The position numbers and the translations under genes are program-made. A DNA stretch of 64,000 nt, from contig DGHT01000030.1 of the NCBI GenBank assembly GCA_002392765.1, forward strand, positions 56,410 through 120,409, written 5' to 3'. The notes below the pieces were generated by a model that was not told where the DNA came from, did not search any database, and saw nothing but the letters and a program-made list of their open reading frames with translations. Origin of the DNA: Verrucomicrobia bacterium UBA3841 (GTDB lineage: Bacteria; Verrucomicrobiota; Kiritimatiellia; RFP12; UBA1067). This document shows, in pieces, positions 42,655 to 50,260 of the stretch. Within the stretch, counting starts at the first letter, position 1. Each line of letters starts with the position of its first letter.

Positions 42655-42858
42655 ATGCGCAGTGGCGACAAGCAGCTCGACCATCCGGCGCGCTATGGCG
42701 CGAAGGGTCGCTTCCTCCTTCCGACGGAATGCCGCCGGGAGTCGATAGCGAGCCATCCCGCCGACAAAAAGCTCAATGTCGACCTTGATACTTTGATCAA
42801 TCGACTTGAGACGGTCAATGCGAATCTGAAGGGCGCGCCGAGGAGGCGGATCGTCTGA
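42655..42858 (+). CDS. Small possible gene of unknown function
   Basis: 67 aa starting one base after the GH16 stop (TGAGATG). It ends with KKLNVDLDTLINRLETVNANLKGAPRRRIV, a plausible helix, but begins with a low-grade HPARYGAKGRF segment. It may be the remnant of a gene broken by the insertion that split the GH16 copies. Low confidence. Confidence 0.3.
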   Translation: MRSGDKQLDHPARYGAKGRFLLPTECRRESIASHPADKKLNVDLDTLINRLETVNANLKGAPRRRIV

Positions 42859-42924
42859 GCCGTGAAATCTGCCCCGTGCTCGTTCGCTGGGCGGCGGAAA
42901 CCATGGGAGATTAAAGGAGAGTGC

Positions 42925-42967
42925 TTGACGCCTATTACGAAAAATGGTAATATATGACCATATTTCG
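42925..42967 (+). promoter_or_regulatory. Promoter of the DUF4143 ATPase with an overlapping inverted repeat
   Basis: TTGACG at 42925-42930, a 17-base spacer, TAATAT at 42948-42953. An inverted repeat CGAAAAATGGT (42938-42948) to ACCATATTTCG (42957-42967) covers the -10 and the start region, consistent with a repressor site. The ATG is at 42986 with GAGGAG upstream. Confidence 0.7.
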
Positions 42968-42985
42968 GAATGAGGAGAAAGTAAA

Positions 42986-44251
42986 ATGACCATAAAAAGA
43001 GACAGTTATCTGCAGAAACTCATAGACCGCGACGGCAATGGCCTCGTCAAGATCGTGACAGGCGTACGCCGGTGCGGGAAGAGTTTTCTTCTTTTCCGTC
43101 TTTTCAGGGATTGGCTTGGAAGGCAAGGCGTAAAGGATTCACGCGTCATAGAAGTTGCCCTCGACGACCGCCGTAACGCGGCCCTCCGTGATCCGGACAC
43201 GCTTCTTTCCATGATCGCCGGGCGTATTCGCGGCAAAGGCAAGCACTACGTGATGCTGGACGAGGTGCAGATGGTGCCGGAGTTCGAGGATGTGCTGTCA
43301 TCGCTTTTGCATCTTGGCAACGCCGAGGTCTATGTCACCGGCAGCAACTCGAAGTTCCTCTCCACGGACGTCATTACCGAGTTCCGGGGACGCGGCGACG
43401 AGGTGCGCATCCATCCGCTGCGATTTTCCGAATTCCTTTCCGGCTTTCGCGGACAACGCGAAGCCGGGTGGGTGGAATATGCGACATACGGCGGAATGCC
43501 GCATCTCGTCTCCCTTAAGTCGGATGCCGACAAAGCGGAGTATCTGTCGCGGCTTGTTGGGGAGGTCTATCTTTCGGACATCGCCGATCGGCACAAAATC
43601 AGGAACCGCGTCGAACTTGACGAGCTGGCCGACATCCTTGCTTCGGGAATAGGCGCATACACGAGTCCGCTAAAACTCGCGAACACGTTCAAAACCGTCA
43701 AGGGAAAGTCTATTTCCGAAAAGACCGTTTCCAACTACATCAAGTACATGGAAGATTCGTTTCTTGTGGCAAAGGCGGCAAGATGGAATGTCAAGGGCCG
43801 CAAATACATGGGGTCTCCCGCAAAATGGTATTTCGAGGATGTGGGGTTGCGGAATGCGCGCCTCAATTTCCGCCAGCAAGAGGAGACGCACATCATGGAG
43901 AACGTGGTGTACAACGACCTTGTTGCGCGCGGTTGCCGCGTGGATGTTGGTGTTGTCGAGGTGCGCGAGACGGGCGCTCGAGGGACGCAGATACACAAGC
44001 GCCTTGAGGTTGATTTTGTCGTAAACCGCGGAATGCGGAGATGGTACATCCAGTCTGCATTCGCTATTCCGGACGCCGCGAAGCGATTGCAGGAGACGCG
44101 TCCATTCTCGAAGATCTCCGATTCATTCTCTCGCATCGTAGTCGTCAAGGAATGCATCAAGCCCTGGATCGACGAGCAGGGTGTGCTGACTGTGGGACTG
44201 CTTGACTTTCTGCTTGACGACGGAATAATGGAGGCGTCCGGGAATAGATAG
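42986..44251 (+). CDS. AAA ATPase with DUF4143 C-terminal domain
   Basis: 421 aa. N-terminal AAA_14 domain: VTGVRRCGKSFLLFRLF (Walker A, residues about 22-36), YVMLDEVQMVPEFEDVL (Walker B), VTGSNSKFLSTDV (sensor), RIHPLRFSEFL. The C-terminal DUF4143 part has ENVVYNDLVARGCRVDVG and LEVDFVV, a nuclease-like Asp. This family is common in bacteria and archaea, often in many paralogs; its function is not settled. The gene is embedded between the two GH16 3' ends. Confidence 0.85.
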   Translation: MTIKRDSYLQKLIDRDGNGLVKIVTGVRRCGKSFLLFRLFRDWLGRQGVKDSRVIEVALDDRRNAALRDPDTLLSMIAGRIRGKGKHYVMLDEVQMVPEFEDVLSSLLHLGNAEVYVTGSNSKFLSTDVITEFRGRGDEVRIHPLRFSEFLSGFRGQREAGWVEYATYGGMPHLVSLKSDADKAEYLSRLVGEVYLSDIADRHKIRNRVELDELADILASGIGAYTSPLKLANTFKTVKGKSISEKTVSNYIKYMEDSFLVAKAARWNVKGRKYMGSPAKWYFEDVGLRNARLNFRQQEETHIMENVVYNDLVARGCRVDVGVVEVRETGARGTQIHKRLEVDFVVNRGMRRWYIQSAFAIPDAAKRLQETRPFSKISDSFSRIVVVKECIKPWIDEQGVLTVGLLDFLLDDGIMEASGNR

Positions 44252-44305
44252 GTTCTGCGAGTCGACTTACGAGGAGGTGTTCCTTCAGCTTCTGGAGGAA
44301 AACGG

Positions 44306-44394
44306 CCGGGAAGGGGGTCCCGGAACTTGACGCGGCGGCTTCCGCGGGCGACGATTTCGTCGTCGATTACGTGCGCGTCTACGATTTGGATTAG
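44306..44394 (+). pseudogene. Fragment of a second GH16 gene (3' end)
   Basis: Bases 44306-44384 match 42556-42634 with two differences, an exact 1750-base offset. The reading frame gives PELDAAASAGDDFVVDYVRVYD and ends LD-stop at 44394. The rest of a GH16 gene is not here, so this is a partial copy formed by duplication around the ATPase gene. Confidence 0.85.
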
Positions 44395-44440
44395 TGGTTT
44401 ACCTATTGGCATAATTGGATGCTCGGGTGTGATCGCTGGT

Positions 44441-45652
44441 TTACAGCAATGAGGATGACATGGTGCGGCGGGCGGCGGACATTGTGATGCCGTATCGGCG
44501 GCGGAACGCATCGGACAGGTGCGAGGCGCTTTGCTGTCCGCAGAGTTTGGCGATTTTGGCGAAGGGAGTGTCGGTGTTTTCGACGATTTTTTTTACTTCA
44601 TCGAGGCACGATGTCCGGATTACGTCGCCGACACTTCTTCCGATTGCGGCGCGGAACCTGGCTTCAAGCGTTCGCGTGGTGACCCCGGCCTCATCCGCAA
44701 GCTCGCCGACGCGCATGTTGAATCCGTGCGCTTTTCGTATCTTCTCGAGGGTGCCGATCACGAGCGCGTCTTCCGTCTGGTGCTGAAGGGTCGAGTCTCG
44801 GACCGCGACGGGAAGCGGGTTGTAGAGCGTAATGGACTGCACTTTGCGGCCATGCATCAGCGCATCCAGCTTGTGCGCGGCGGTGTAGCCCGCCCGTTCA
44901 GCATCCAGCGGAATCGACGACAGAGGCGGAAGCGTCGTGTCGCACAATGTCGCGTCGTTGTTGACGCCGAGAATTGCGACGGAGTACGGCACGGGAATCC
45001 CGGACATGAGACAGGCATCAGCCACCTGCCGCGCCCGTGCGTCGTGCGGCGCGAACACGGCGACCGGTTTCGGCAGGGATTCGATCCACTTGACGACGGA
45101 CGGCATCTCAAGAGGCCAGTTTTCCGACTCGCGCCGGCTCCGCGCGCCTTTGTACAGATTGACTTCAAAGCCGTGTTCCGCGAGCGCCTCCGTGTAGCCG
45201 ATGCGTCGTCCCTCGGACCAGTTGGGCTCGTCGTTCCATGCCCCGAAGCAGGCGACTAACGACGCGTTGGACGGGCCGATAAATGCGAAGTTCGTGAATT
45301 TGCGGGAGAGGAAGTGCTTCGCCGCCATCCGTCCGATGGCCGCGTTGTCGCACTCTACGCGCGGCAGACGCGAAATCGGATGCTTGGGCGCGGTAAATGG
45401 CCTGTGCGGATCGAGTATGACTTTCGGGGCGGGGTTGTCCGCGATTTTCTCCGCCGTTTTCTCGGACGGAACCCGTGCGATAATGCCATCGCCGTTCCAG
45501 CCTTCCGGAAGCCGTTGGTTGGATATACCGCCCGATATGTATTCGAGAATCCACGGCCCGTGCGTTTTTGCATAACTGGAGATGCCCTGCAGCATTCTGC
45601 GCGACACCTCCAGCGAAGTTTCCATCAATATCGCTACACGCAATGGTTTCAT
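44441..45652 (-). CDS. XylR-like AraC-family transcription regulator
   Basis: 403 aa. Residues 1-275 form a periplasmic-binding-protein-like sugar domain (VAILMETSLEVSRRMLQGI, VAVFAPHDARARQVADACLMSGIPVPYSVAILGVNND). The C-terminal 110 residues are an AraC-type HTH (VGELADEAGVTTRTLEARFRAAIGRSVGDVIR, then FAKIAKLCGQQSASHLSDAFRRRYG). This matches the E. coli XylR layout. It is encoded divergently from the MFS gene, so the space at 45653-45777 is shared. Direct-repeat sites at 45709-45739 and 50173-50203 are its likely operators, and it probably activates with a sugar ligand. Confidence 0.88.
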   Translation of the reverse strand: MKPLRVAILMETSLEVSRRMLQGISSYAKTHGPWILEYISGGISNQRLPEGWNGDGIIARVPSEKTAEKIADNPAPKVILDPHRPFTAPKHPISRLPRVECDNAAIGRMAAKHFLSRKFTNFAFIGPSNASLVACFGAWNDEPNWSEGRRIGYTEALAEHGFEVNLYKGARSRRESENWPLEMPSVVKWIESLPKPVAVFAPHDARARQVADACLMSGIPVPYSVAILGVNNDATLCDTTLPPLSSIPLDAERAGYTAAHKLDALMHGRKVQSITLYNPLPVAVRDSTLQHQTEDALVIGTLEKIRKAHGFNMRVGELADEAGVTTRTLEARFRAAIGRSVGDVIRTSCLDEVKKIVENTDTPFAKIAKLCGQQSASHLSDAFRRRYGITMSAARRTMSSSLL

Positions 45653-45708
45653 ATATGACTGATGATATCATATTTTGTTTCAGGTTGCAACAGGGGGAAT
45701 TCCCAAAA

Positions 45709-45739
45709 AAGATAACGCATTTCCGATATAAGATAGTGC
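45709..45739 (+). promoter_or_regulatory. Direct-repeat operator upstream of the MFS gene
   Basis: AAGATAACGC (45709-45718) and AAGATAGTGC (45730-45739) are half-sites with starts 21 bases apart, so they lie on one face of the helix. The same layout recurs at 50173-50203. The second half-site overlaps the -35 region of the promoter, as class II activators do. Confidence 0.7.
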
Positions 45740-45758
45740 GTGGTCTGTGGGATTGTGA

Positions 45759-45764
45759 TATCAT
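45759..45764 (+). promoter_or_regulatory. -10 box of the MFS/oxidoreductase operon
   Basis: TATCAT at 45759-45764 with no good -35, as expected for an activator-dependent promoter. The ATG at 45778 is about 7 bases past the predicted start, so the leader is very short and no ribosome site is seen. Confidence 0.5.
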
Positions 45765-45777
45765 ATACTCGTGAAAT

Positions 45778-47019
45778 ATGTGTAGAAAAGGTTATAAATG
45801 GCTGCTGCTGGCGCTCCTCTTTGTCACGTTCTTTCTTGAGCTAGGGACGCGGCAGGTCTACAACGCCATATTGCCGCAGCTCAAGATCGACTTTGCCGCG
45901 CAGGGAGTCACGGACGCCCGCCTCGGCGGTGTCGGGAGTCTGTTCAGCGCAGTGTTCGGGCTGATGCTTCTTGCCAGCGGGCTCTGCGCCGACTTCTTCG
46001 GACGGAAGAAGACCATTGTGGTCGGTACGCTGCTTTTCTCCGCCGCAATCCTCGGATGCGGCTTTGCCGAGGGGCTGGGGCTTTTCTTCGCGCTCTACGG
46101 AGTCGTGAACGCCATGGGGCAGTGCTGCATCGCGCCTGCGTCGTACTCGCTCATTTCGCAGTACCACGACAACTCCACGCGCTCTACGGCGATGGCGATA
46201 TTCCAGAGCGCAAACTATTTCGGAATCGTCGTCTGCGGCTGGGCGGCCGGGCTTTTTGCCGATTCGGGGGCTGGAGGCTGGCGCCGGGGCTTCTGGACGT
46301 TTGGCGCGGCCGGCCTCGTATGGGCCGCGCTCATGCAGCGTTTCATGCGCGACACTCCGCAGCCTGCCGCAGCCAACGACAGGCCTTCCGTCAAGGCCGC
46401 GTTCGCCGCGCTGCTCACGAAGCCTACGGCAATTCTCATAGCGGTTGCATTCGGGATGTTCATGTACGCCAATCTTGGACTGCGTCTTTGGGCGACGGCG
46501 TTCGTGGCAAGGGAGTTCCCGGAATGCGGAAACGCCTCTGCCGCGTTCCATTCCCTCTTCTGGCTGATGCTCGGGTCGTTCATCGGTCTTTTTGCCGGCG
46601 CGCGATTTCTCGACCATATCGGCTCGCGGCGTCCGTCGATACGGCTTGAGGTCTCGGCAATAGGCCTTGCCGTGTGCATTCCACCCGCGATCTGGGTTGC
46701 CGGCGCTTCTTCTCTTGTCGAGTGCTGCGCCGCGCTGACGACGCTCGGCCTGGCCCTTGGAACATACGAGGCAGCGCACTATCCGGCCATGTTCGACTGC
46801 GTGGAGCCGCGCTACCGCAGCGCAACGACGGGGATGACAGGATGCCTTGCGTTTGTCATGGGTTCGGCCGGGCCGTTTACGCTTGGACTTCTGAGCGAGC
46901 GGCTTTCCATGCGCGCCGCGATAGCATCGCTTTCGGTCTTCTTCCTTGCGGGCGCGCTCATCCTGCTGCCCGCGGTCTTCAAGTATTTCAAACACGATTA
47001 TATCGGAGATTCAAAATGA
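45778..47019 (+). CDS. Major facilitator superfamily transporter
   Basis: 413 aa with about twelve membrane segments (LLLALLFVTFFLELGTRQVY first; LSVFFLAGALILLPAVFKYF last). It carries LCADFFGRKKTIVVGTLLFS, the loop 2-3 family motif, and cytoplasmic loop 6-7 with VKAAFAALLTKP. No sugar-specific motif is clear, but its place next to the regulator and glycan enzymes suggests uptake of a sugar or acid from GH78/GH16 products. It overlaps the next gene by 4 bases. Confidence 0.85.
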   Translation: MCRKGYKWLLLALLFVTFFLELGTRQVYNAILPQLKIDFAAQGVTDARLGGVGSLFSAVFGLMLLASGLCADFFGRKKTIVVGTLLFSAAILGCGFAEGLGLFFALYGVVNAMGQCCIAPASYSLISQYHDNSTRSTAMAIFQSANYFGIVVCGWAAGLFADSGAGGWRRGFWTFGAAGLVWAALMQRFMRDTPQPAAANDRPSVKAAFAALLTKPTAILIAVAFGMFMYANLGLRLWATAFVAREFPECGNASAAFHSLFWLMLGSFIGLFAGARFLDHIGSRRPSIRLEVSAIGLAVCIPPAIWVAGASSLVECCAALTTLGLALGTYEAAHYPAMFDCVEPRYRSATTGMTGCLAFVMGSAGPFTLGLLSERLSMRAAIASLSVFFLAGALILLPAVFKYFKHDYIGDSK

Positions 47020-48023
47020 AGAGACGGCTCAAGGTCCTTTTCTATGGCGTTACGCACGAGCATGGTCCTGGCAAGCTGGAGACGCTCAAGCGCCTCAAGG
47101 ACGACTACGAAGTGGTTGCGGTCGTTGATGACAGGAATACAACCGGCGAACAATTCCAGGTGGAAACGTTCGACTTTTCCGGAATGAATGTCGTGGAAGA
47201 GCCGGCGGCAGACATCGAATCATTGGCAAGAAACGTCGATGTGGCTTTCGTCGAGGTCGCGAACGGACGTCTCATGGAGATTGCGGAGAAGTTCGCCGGT
47301 CTCGGAATCCCGATGCATTGCGACAAGCCGTGCGGAGAGTCTATGGAACCGTACAAGGCGCTTGTCGGGAAGTGCCGCGCGGCGAACCTTCCGTTTCAGA
47401 TCGGATACATGTATCGCGGCAATCCGGCAATCAGGTGGATGTGGGATTTCGTCGCCAAAGGCGGTCTTGGCGAAGTCTCGTTCGTAGAGGCCGACATGAA
47501 CCACGACTATGGCTATCCCGAAGATGCATACGCCCGCTATCTTTCGCAGTTCCGGGGCGGCATCTTCTACAATCTCGGCTGTCACCTCGTCGATGCGGTT
47601 TTCCCGCTTGTGAAGGAATGTGATTTTGACGGGGCGGAAATGGTTCTCGATGACGCGCCTGGCTATCCGAAGGACTCTCGCACACGCGCCTTTGCCACAC
47701 TTCGCTTCGGCGGCGCAAGGGTCGTTCTGCGCACGTCATGCGGAATGGGAGGAGGCAACCTTGCGAGACGGCTGCGCGTCGATGGATCGAAGGGGACGAT
47801 CGACCTCTGTCCGATCGAGCGTTTCGACGGCAAGGACCTGATGCTGGTTCTTTCGCTGAAGGGCGAAGAACCGAGGGAGATGGCTTTCGGGGTGCAGACC
47901 GACCGCTATGCCGCGCAGCTTCTGGATCTTGCCGAGATCGTGCGCGGCGAAAAGGCGAACGATCAGGACTACGACCGCGACCTCAAGGTGCATGAAATCC
48001 TGATGGAGGCGTGCGGGGAATGA
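47016..48023 (+). CDS. Gfo/Idh/MocA-family oxidoreductase
   Basis: 335 aa from ATG 47016, overlapping the MFS stop. Rossmann start KVLFYGVTHEHG, then VVAVVDD (nucleotide-binding acid) and VAFVEVANGRLMEIAEKFAGLGIPMHCDKP, where the DKP is the usual E/DKP motif. The C-terminal domain has GGIFYNLGCHLVD. The family acts on sugars and inositol with NAD(P). It probably works on the transported sugar. Confidence 0.88.
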   Translation: MKRRLKVLFYGVTHEHGPGKLETLKRLKDDYEVVAVVDDRNTTGEQFQVETFDFSGMNVVEEPAADIESLARNVDVAFVEVANGRLMEIAEKFAGLGIPMHCDKPCGESMEPYKALVGKCRAANLPFQIGYMYRGNPAIRWMWDFVAKGGLGEVSFVEADMNHDYGYPEDAYARYLSQFRGGIFYNLGCHLVDAVFPLVKECDFDGAEMVLDDAPGYPKDSRTRAFATLRFGGARVVLRTSCGMGGGNLARRLRVDGSKGTIDLCPIERFDGKDLMLVLSLKGEEPREMAFGVQTDRYAAQLLDLAEIVRGEKANDQDYDRDLKVHEILMEACGE

Positions 48024-48065
48024 AGGGTTGAAAAGTTGAAAGGGTGAAAAGTTGAAAGGTTGAAT
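48024..48065. repeat. GTTGAAAGG minisatellite
   Basis: Units GGGTTGAAAAGTTGAAAGG, GTGAAAAGTTGAAAGG and a short end fill the 48-base gap before ATG 48072. It is the reverse complement of the repeat at 37278-37339. Confidence 0.75.
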
Positions 48066-48071
48066 AGCAAA

Positions 48072-49136
48072 ATGAAAAACTTCGGAATACTGTTCACCAG
48101 AAAGGACACGGCGGAGCTCGTGGAAGTTCCAATGCCGGAGCCGCAGGCCGGCGAAGTGCGTGTAAAGCTCGCGATTGACACGATTTCGAGCGGCACGGAA
48201 CGCGCGAATCTGACGGGAGTTCCGGATGGCGGCGTCGGCATCTTTGCGGTAGGCGATTCCGATGCTGTCACATGGCCAAGGCAGTGCGGCTATTCCAATT
48301 CCGGCATTGTCGACAAGGTCGGCGCTGGAGTTGACAACATCAAGCCCGGAGATCGCGTCGCGTTGAGCTGGGCTAAGCACCAGGAATACGTCTGTGTTCC
48401 TGCCGGCCGGGTCTATCCCGTGCCGGACGGCGTTTCGCTCTCCGATGCCGCGCTCGCGCATATCGCGACGTTCCCTATGGCGGCGATACGCAAATGCCGC
48501 CTTGAACTCGGCGAAGGGGTGATCGTCATGGGGCAGGGCGTTCTCGGGCAGCTTGCGGTGAAGCTTGCCAAGGCGGCGGGCGCGGCGCCGGTGATTGCCG
48601 CAGATCCTTTGTCCGCGAAACGCGAAGAGGCCCTGCGGCTTGGCGCGGACTTCGCGCTCGATCCGTCGTCGCCGGATTTCGGGGCAGAGGCAAAACGCAT
48701 CTGCCGCAGCGAGCAGACCAAGATTTTCGGGCGTGTCGAGATGTCCGGTCCGCAGGTCGGCATCGAGGTGACCGGCGTCGGCGCGGGACTCGACAGCTGC
48801 CTCGATGCCATCGCTCCGTTCGGACGCATAGCTCTTCTCGGCTGCACGCGCAACTCGAATTTTTCGATAGACTACTACCACAAGGTTCATGGGCGCGGCG
48901 TCACGCTCGTCGGCGCCCATACAGCCTGCCGCCCCACGAACGAATCCGCGCCGGGCTGGTGGACGGAGCGCGACGACGCGCTGGCGTTTCTGAGGCTCGT
49001 CGCGCTCGGGCGCATCGACCTTGCTGGCTTTGTGAGGGAAACGTATTCGCCGAAAGAATGCGGTGAAGTGTATGCGCGGCTTGCCAAGGACGGGGCATTC
49101 CCAGTCGTGCAGTTCAATTGGGAGGAAACAAAATGA
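48072..49136 (+). CDS. Medium-chain dehydrogenase/reductase family protein (zinc-type alcohol dehydrogenase-like)
   Basis: 354 aa from ATG 48072. MDR signatures: GDRVALSWAKHQEYVCVPA, VYPVPDGVSLSDAALAH, and VIVMGQGVLGQLAVKLAKAAG (NAD(P)-binding GxGxxG). The CysxHis zinc residues of classic alcohol dehydrogenases are not clear. It probably oxidises a sugar derivative. It follows the Gfo/Idh/MocA gene and overlaps the next dehydrogenase by 4 bases. Confidence 0.85.
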   Translation: MKNFGILFTRKDTAELVEVPMPEPQAGEVRVKLAIDTISSGTERANLTGVPDGGVGIFAVGDSDAVTWPRQCGYSNSGIVDKVGAGVDNIKPGDRVALSWAKHQEYVCVPAGRVYPVPDGVSLSDAALAHIATFPMAAIRKCRLELGEGVIVMGQGVLGQLAVKLAKAAGAAPVIAADPLSAKREEALRLGADFALDPSSPDFGAEAKRICRSEQTKIFGRVEMSGPQVGIEVTGVGAGLDSCLDAIAPFGRIALLGCTRNSNFSIDYYHKVHGRGVTLVGAHTACRPTNESAPGWWTERDDALAFLRLVALGRIDLAGFVRETYSPKECGEVYARLAKDGAFPVVQFNWEETK

Positions 49137-50092
49137 AAGCGATGTGCATAGACAATTCGAAGAACTTCGTCTGGCAGGACGTGCCGGATCCGGAATGCCA
49201 CGACGAGTTCGACGTGAAAATTGCGGTGAAGGCCTGCGCAGTGAACCGCGCGGACCTCATGCAGCGGCAGGGCATCTACGCGCCGCCGGAAGGCTGGCCG
49301 CTTTGGCCGGGACTCGAGTGCGCGGGCGAAGTGCTGGAATGTCCGGCGAACGGACGCTTCAAGGCAGGCGACAGGGTGTGCGCGCTTCTCGGCGGCGGCG
49401 GATACGCCGAACGCGTCGTCGTGCCGGAGGGAATGGTAATGCCGATGCCGAAGGGCTTTGACTTCTGGGAGGCGGCGGGCATTCCCGAAGTTTATGCGAC
49501 GGCCTATCTCAACCTCAAGATCGTCGGCGACATAAAGAAGGGCGATACGTTCTTCATCAACGGCGGCGAGGGTGGACTCGGCGTTGCGACGATCCAGCTC
49601 GCGAAACACGTTTTCGGCGCAAAAGTCGTCGCGCAGGTCGCCTCCGACGAGAACGGAGATTTCTGCAAAGACGTCGGCGCGGATGTCGTCTCGAACCGCT
49701 TCAAGGACGACCTCGTGAAGACCTTGACGGAGAATCCGCCGAATGTCGCCATCGACCCTGTGGGCGGACCGCTCATGGGCAAGTGCATCGCGACGATGCC
49801 GTATCGCGGACGATGGATTTCGCTCGCGTCGATGGCTGGACCCGAGACGACGCTCGACGTCAATCTGCTTTGGCGCAAGAACATGCGCGTCATCGGCTCG
49901 ACCCTTCGCAGCCGCACACCGGAGGAGAAGGCGCAGATTCTCGCAGGGCTTGTCCGTGACGTGTATCCGGCGTTCGAGGCGCGGAAGTTCGCGCCGTTCG
50001 TCCACAAGGTGATGCCAATCGCCGAGGCGACTGAAGCCCACGCGATCCTCGAGCGCGGCGAAAACCGCGGCAAGGTGGTGTTGACGGTTTGA
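49133..50092 (+). CDS. Quinone oxidoreductase-like MDR protein
   Basis: 319 aa from ATG 49133. The QOR pattern appears as CAVNRADLMQRQGIYAPPEG, WPLWPGLECAGEVLEC, GGEGGLGVATIQLAKHVFGAKVVAQVAS, and GENRGKVVLTV at the end (PIG3/zeta-crystallin-like, NADPH). It lacks zinc residues, as usual for QORs. It is the last gene of the MFS-to-QOR operon. Confidence 0.88.
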   Translation: MKAMCIDNSKNFVWQDVPDPECHDEFDVKIAVKACAVNRADLMQRQGIYAPPEGWPLWPGLECAGEVLECPANGRFKAGDRVCALLGGGGYAERVVVPEGMVMPMPKGFDFWEAAGIPEVYATAYLNLKIVGDIKKGDTFFINGGEGGLGVATIQLAKHVFGAKVVAQVASDENGDFCKDVGADVVSNRFKDDLVKTLTENPPNVAIDPVGGPLMGKCIATMPYRGRWISLASMAGPETTLDVNLLWRKNMRVIGSTLRSRTPEEKAQILAGLVRDVYPAFEARKFAPFVHKVMPIAEATEAHAILERGENRGKVVLTV

Positions 50093-50172
50093 CATGAAAG
50101 GCCGCTGTTTTTGTCAGGGGGACACACTCTTCAAACGGCCTCGGTTGGAGGTTCTGATGCGTTTCCTAAAAA

Positions 50173-50203
50173 AGATAGCTTACTTCCGATTTAAGATAGT
50201 GCA
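50173..50203 (+). promoter_or_regulatory. Direct-repeat operator upstream of the GH lipoprotein
   Basis: AAGATAGC (50173-50180) and AAGATAGTGC (50194-50203), 21 bases apart, match the operator at 45709-45739. TATCAT at 50222-50227 is the -10, with the transcription start near 50233. Confidence 0.7.
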
Positions 50204-50260
50204 TGATTTGCGGGAATGTGTTATCATGTACTTATGAAACATGCGGAGAAAAGGAGGATT

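Noticed and set aside
42986..44251. Reading the DUF4143 ATPase as a transposase
   Set aside because: It has AAA Walker motifs and a DUF4143 end, and no DDE residues or terminal inverted repeats; the flanking GH16 copies are direct repeats derived from a gene, not element ends.
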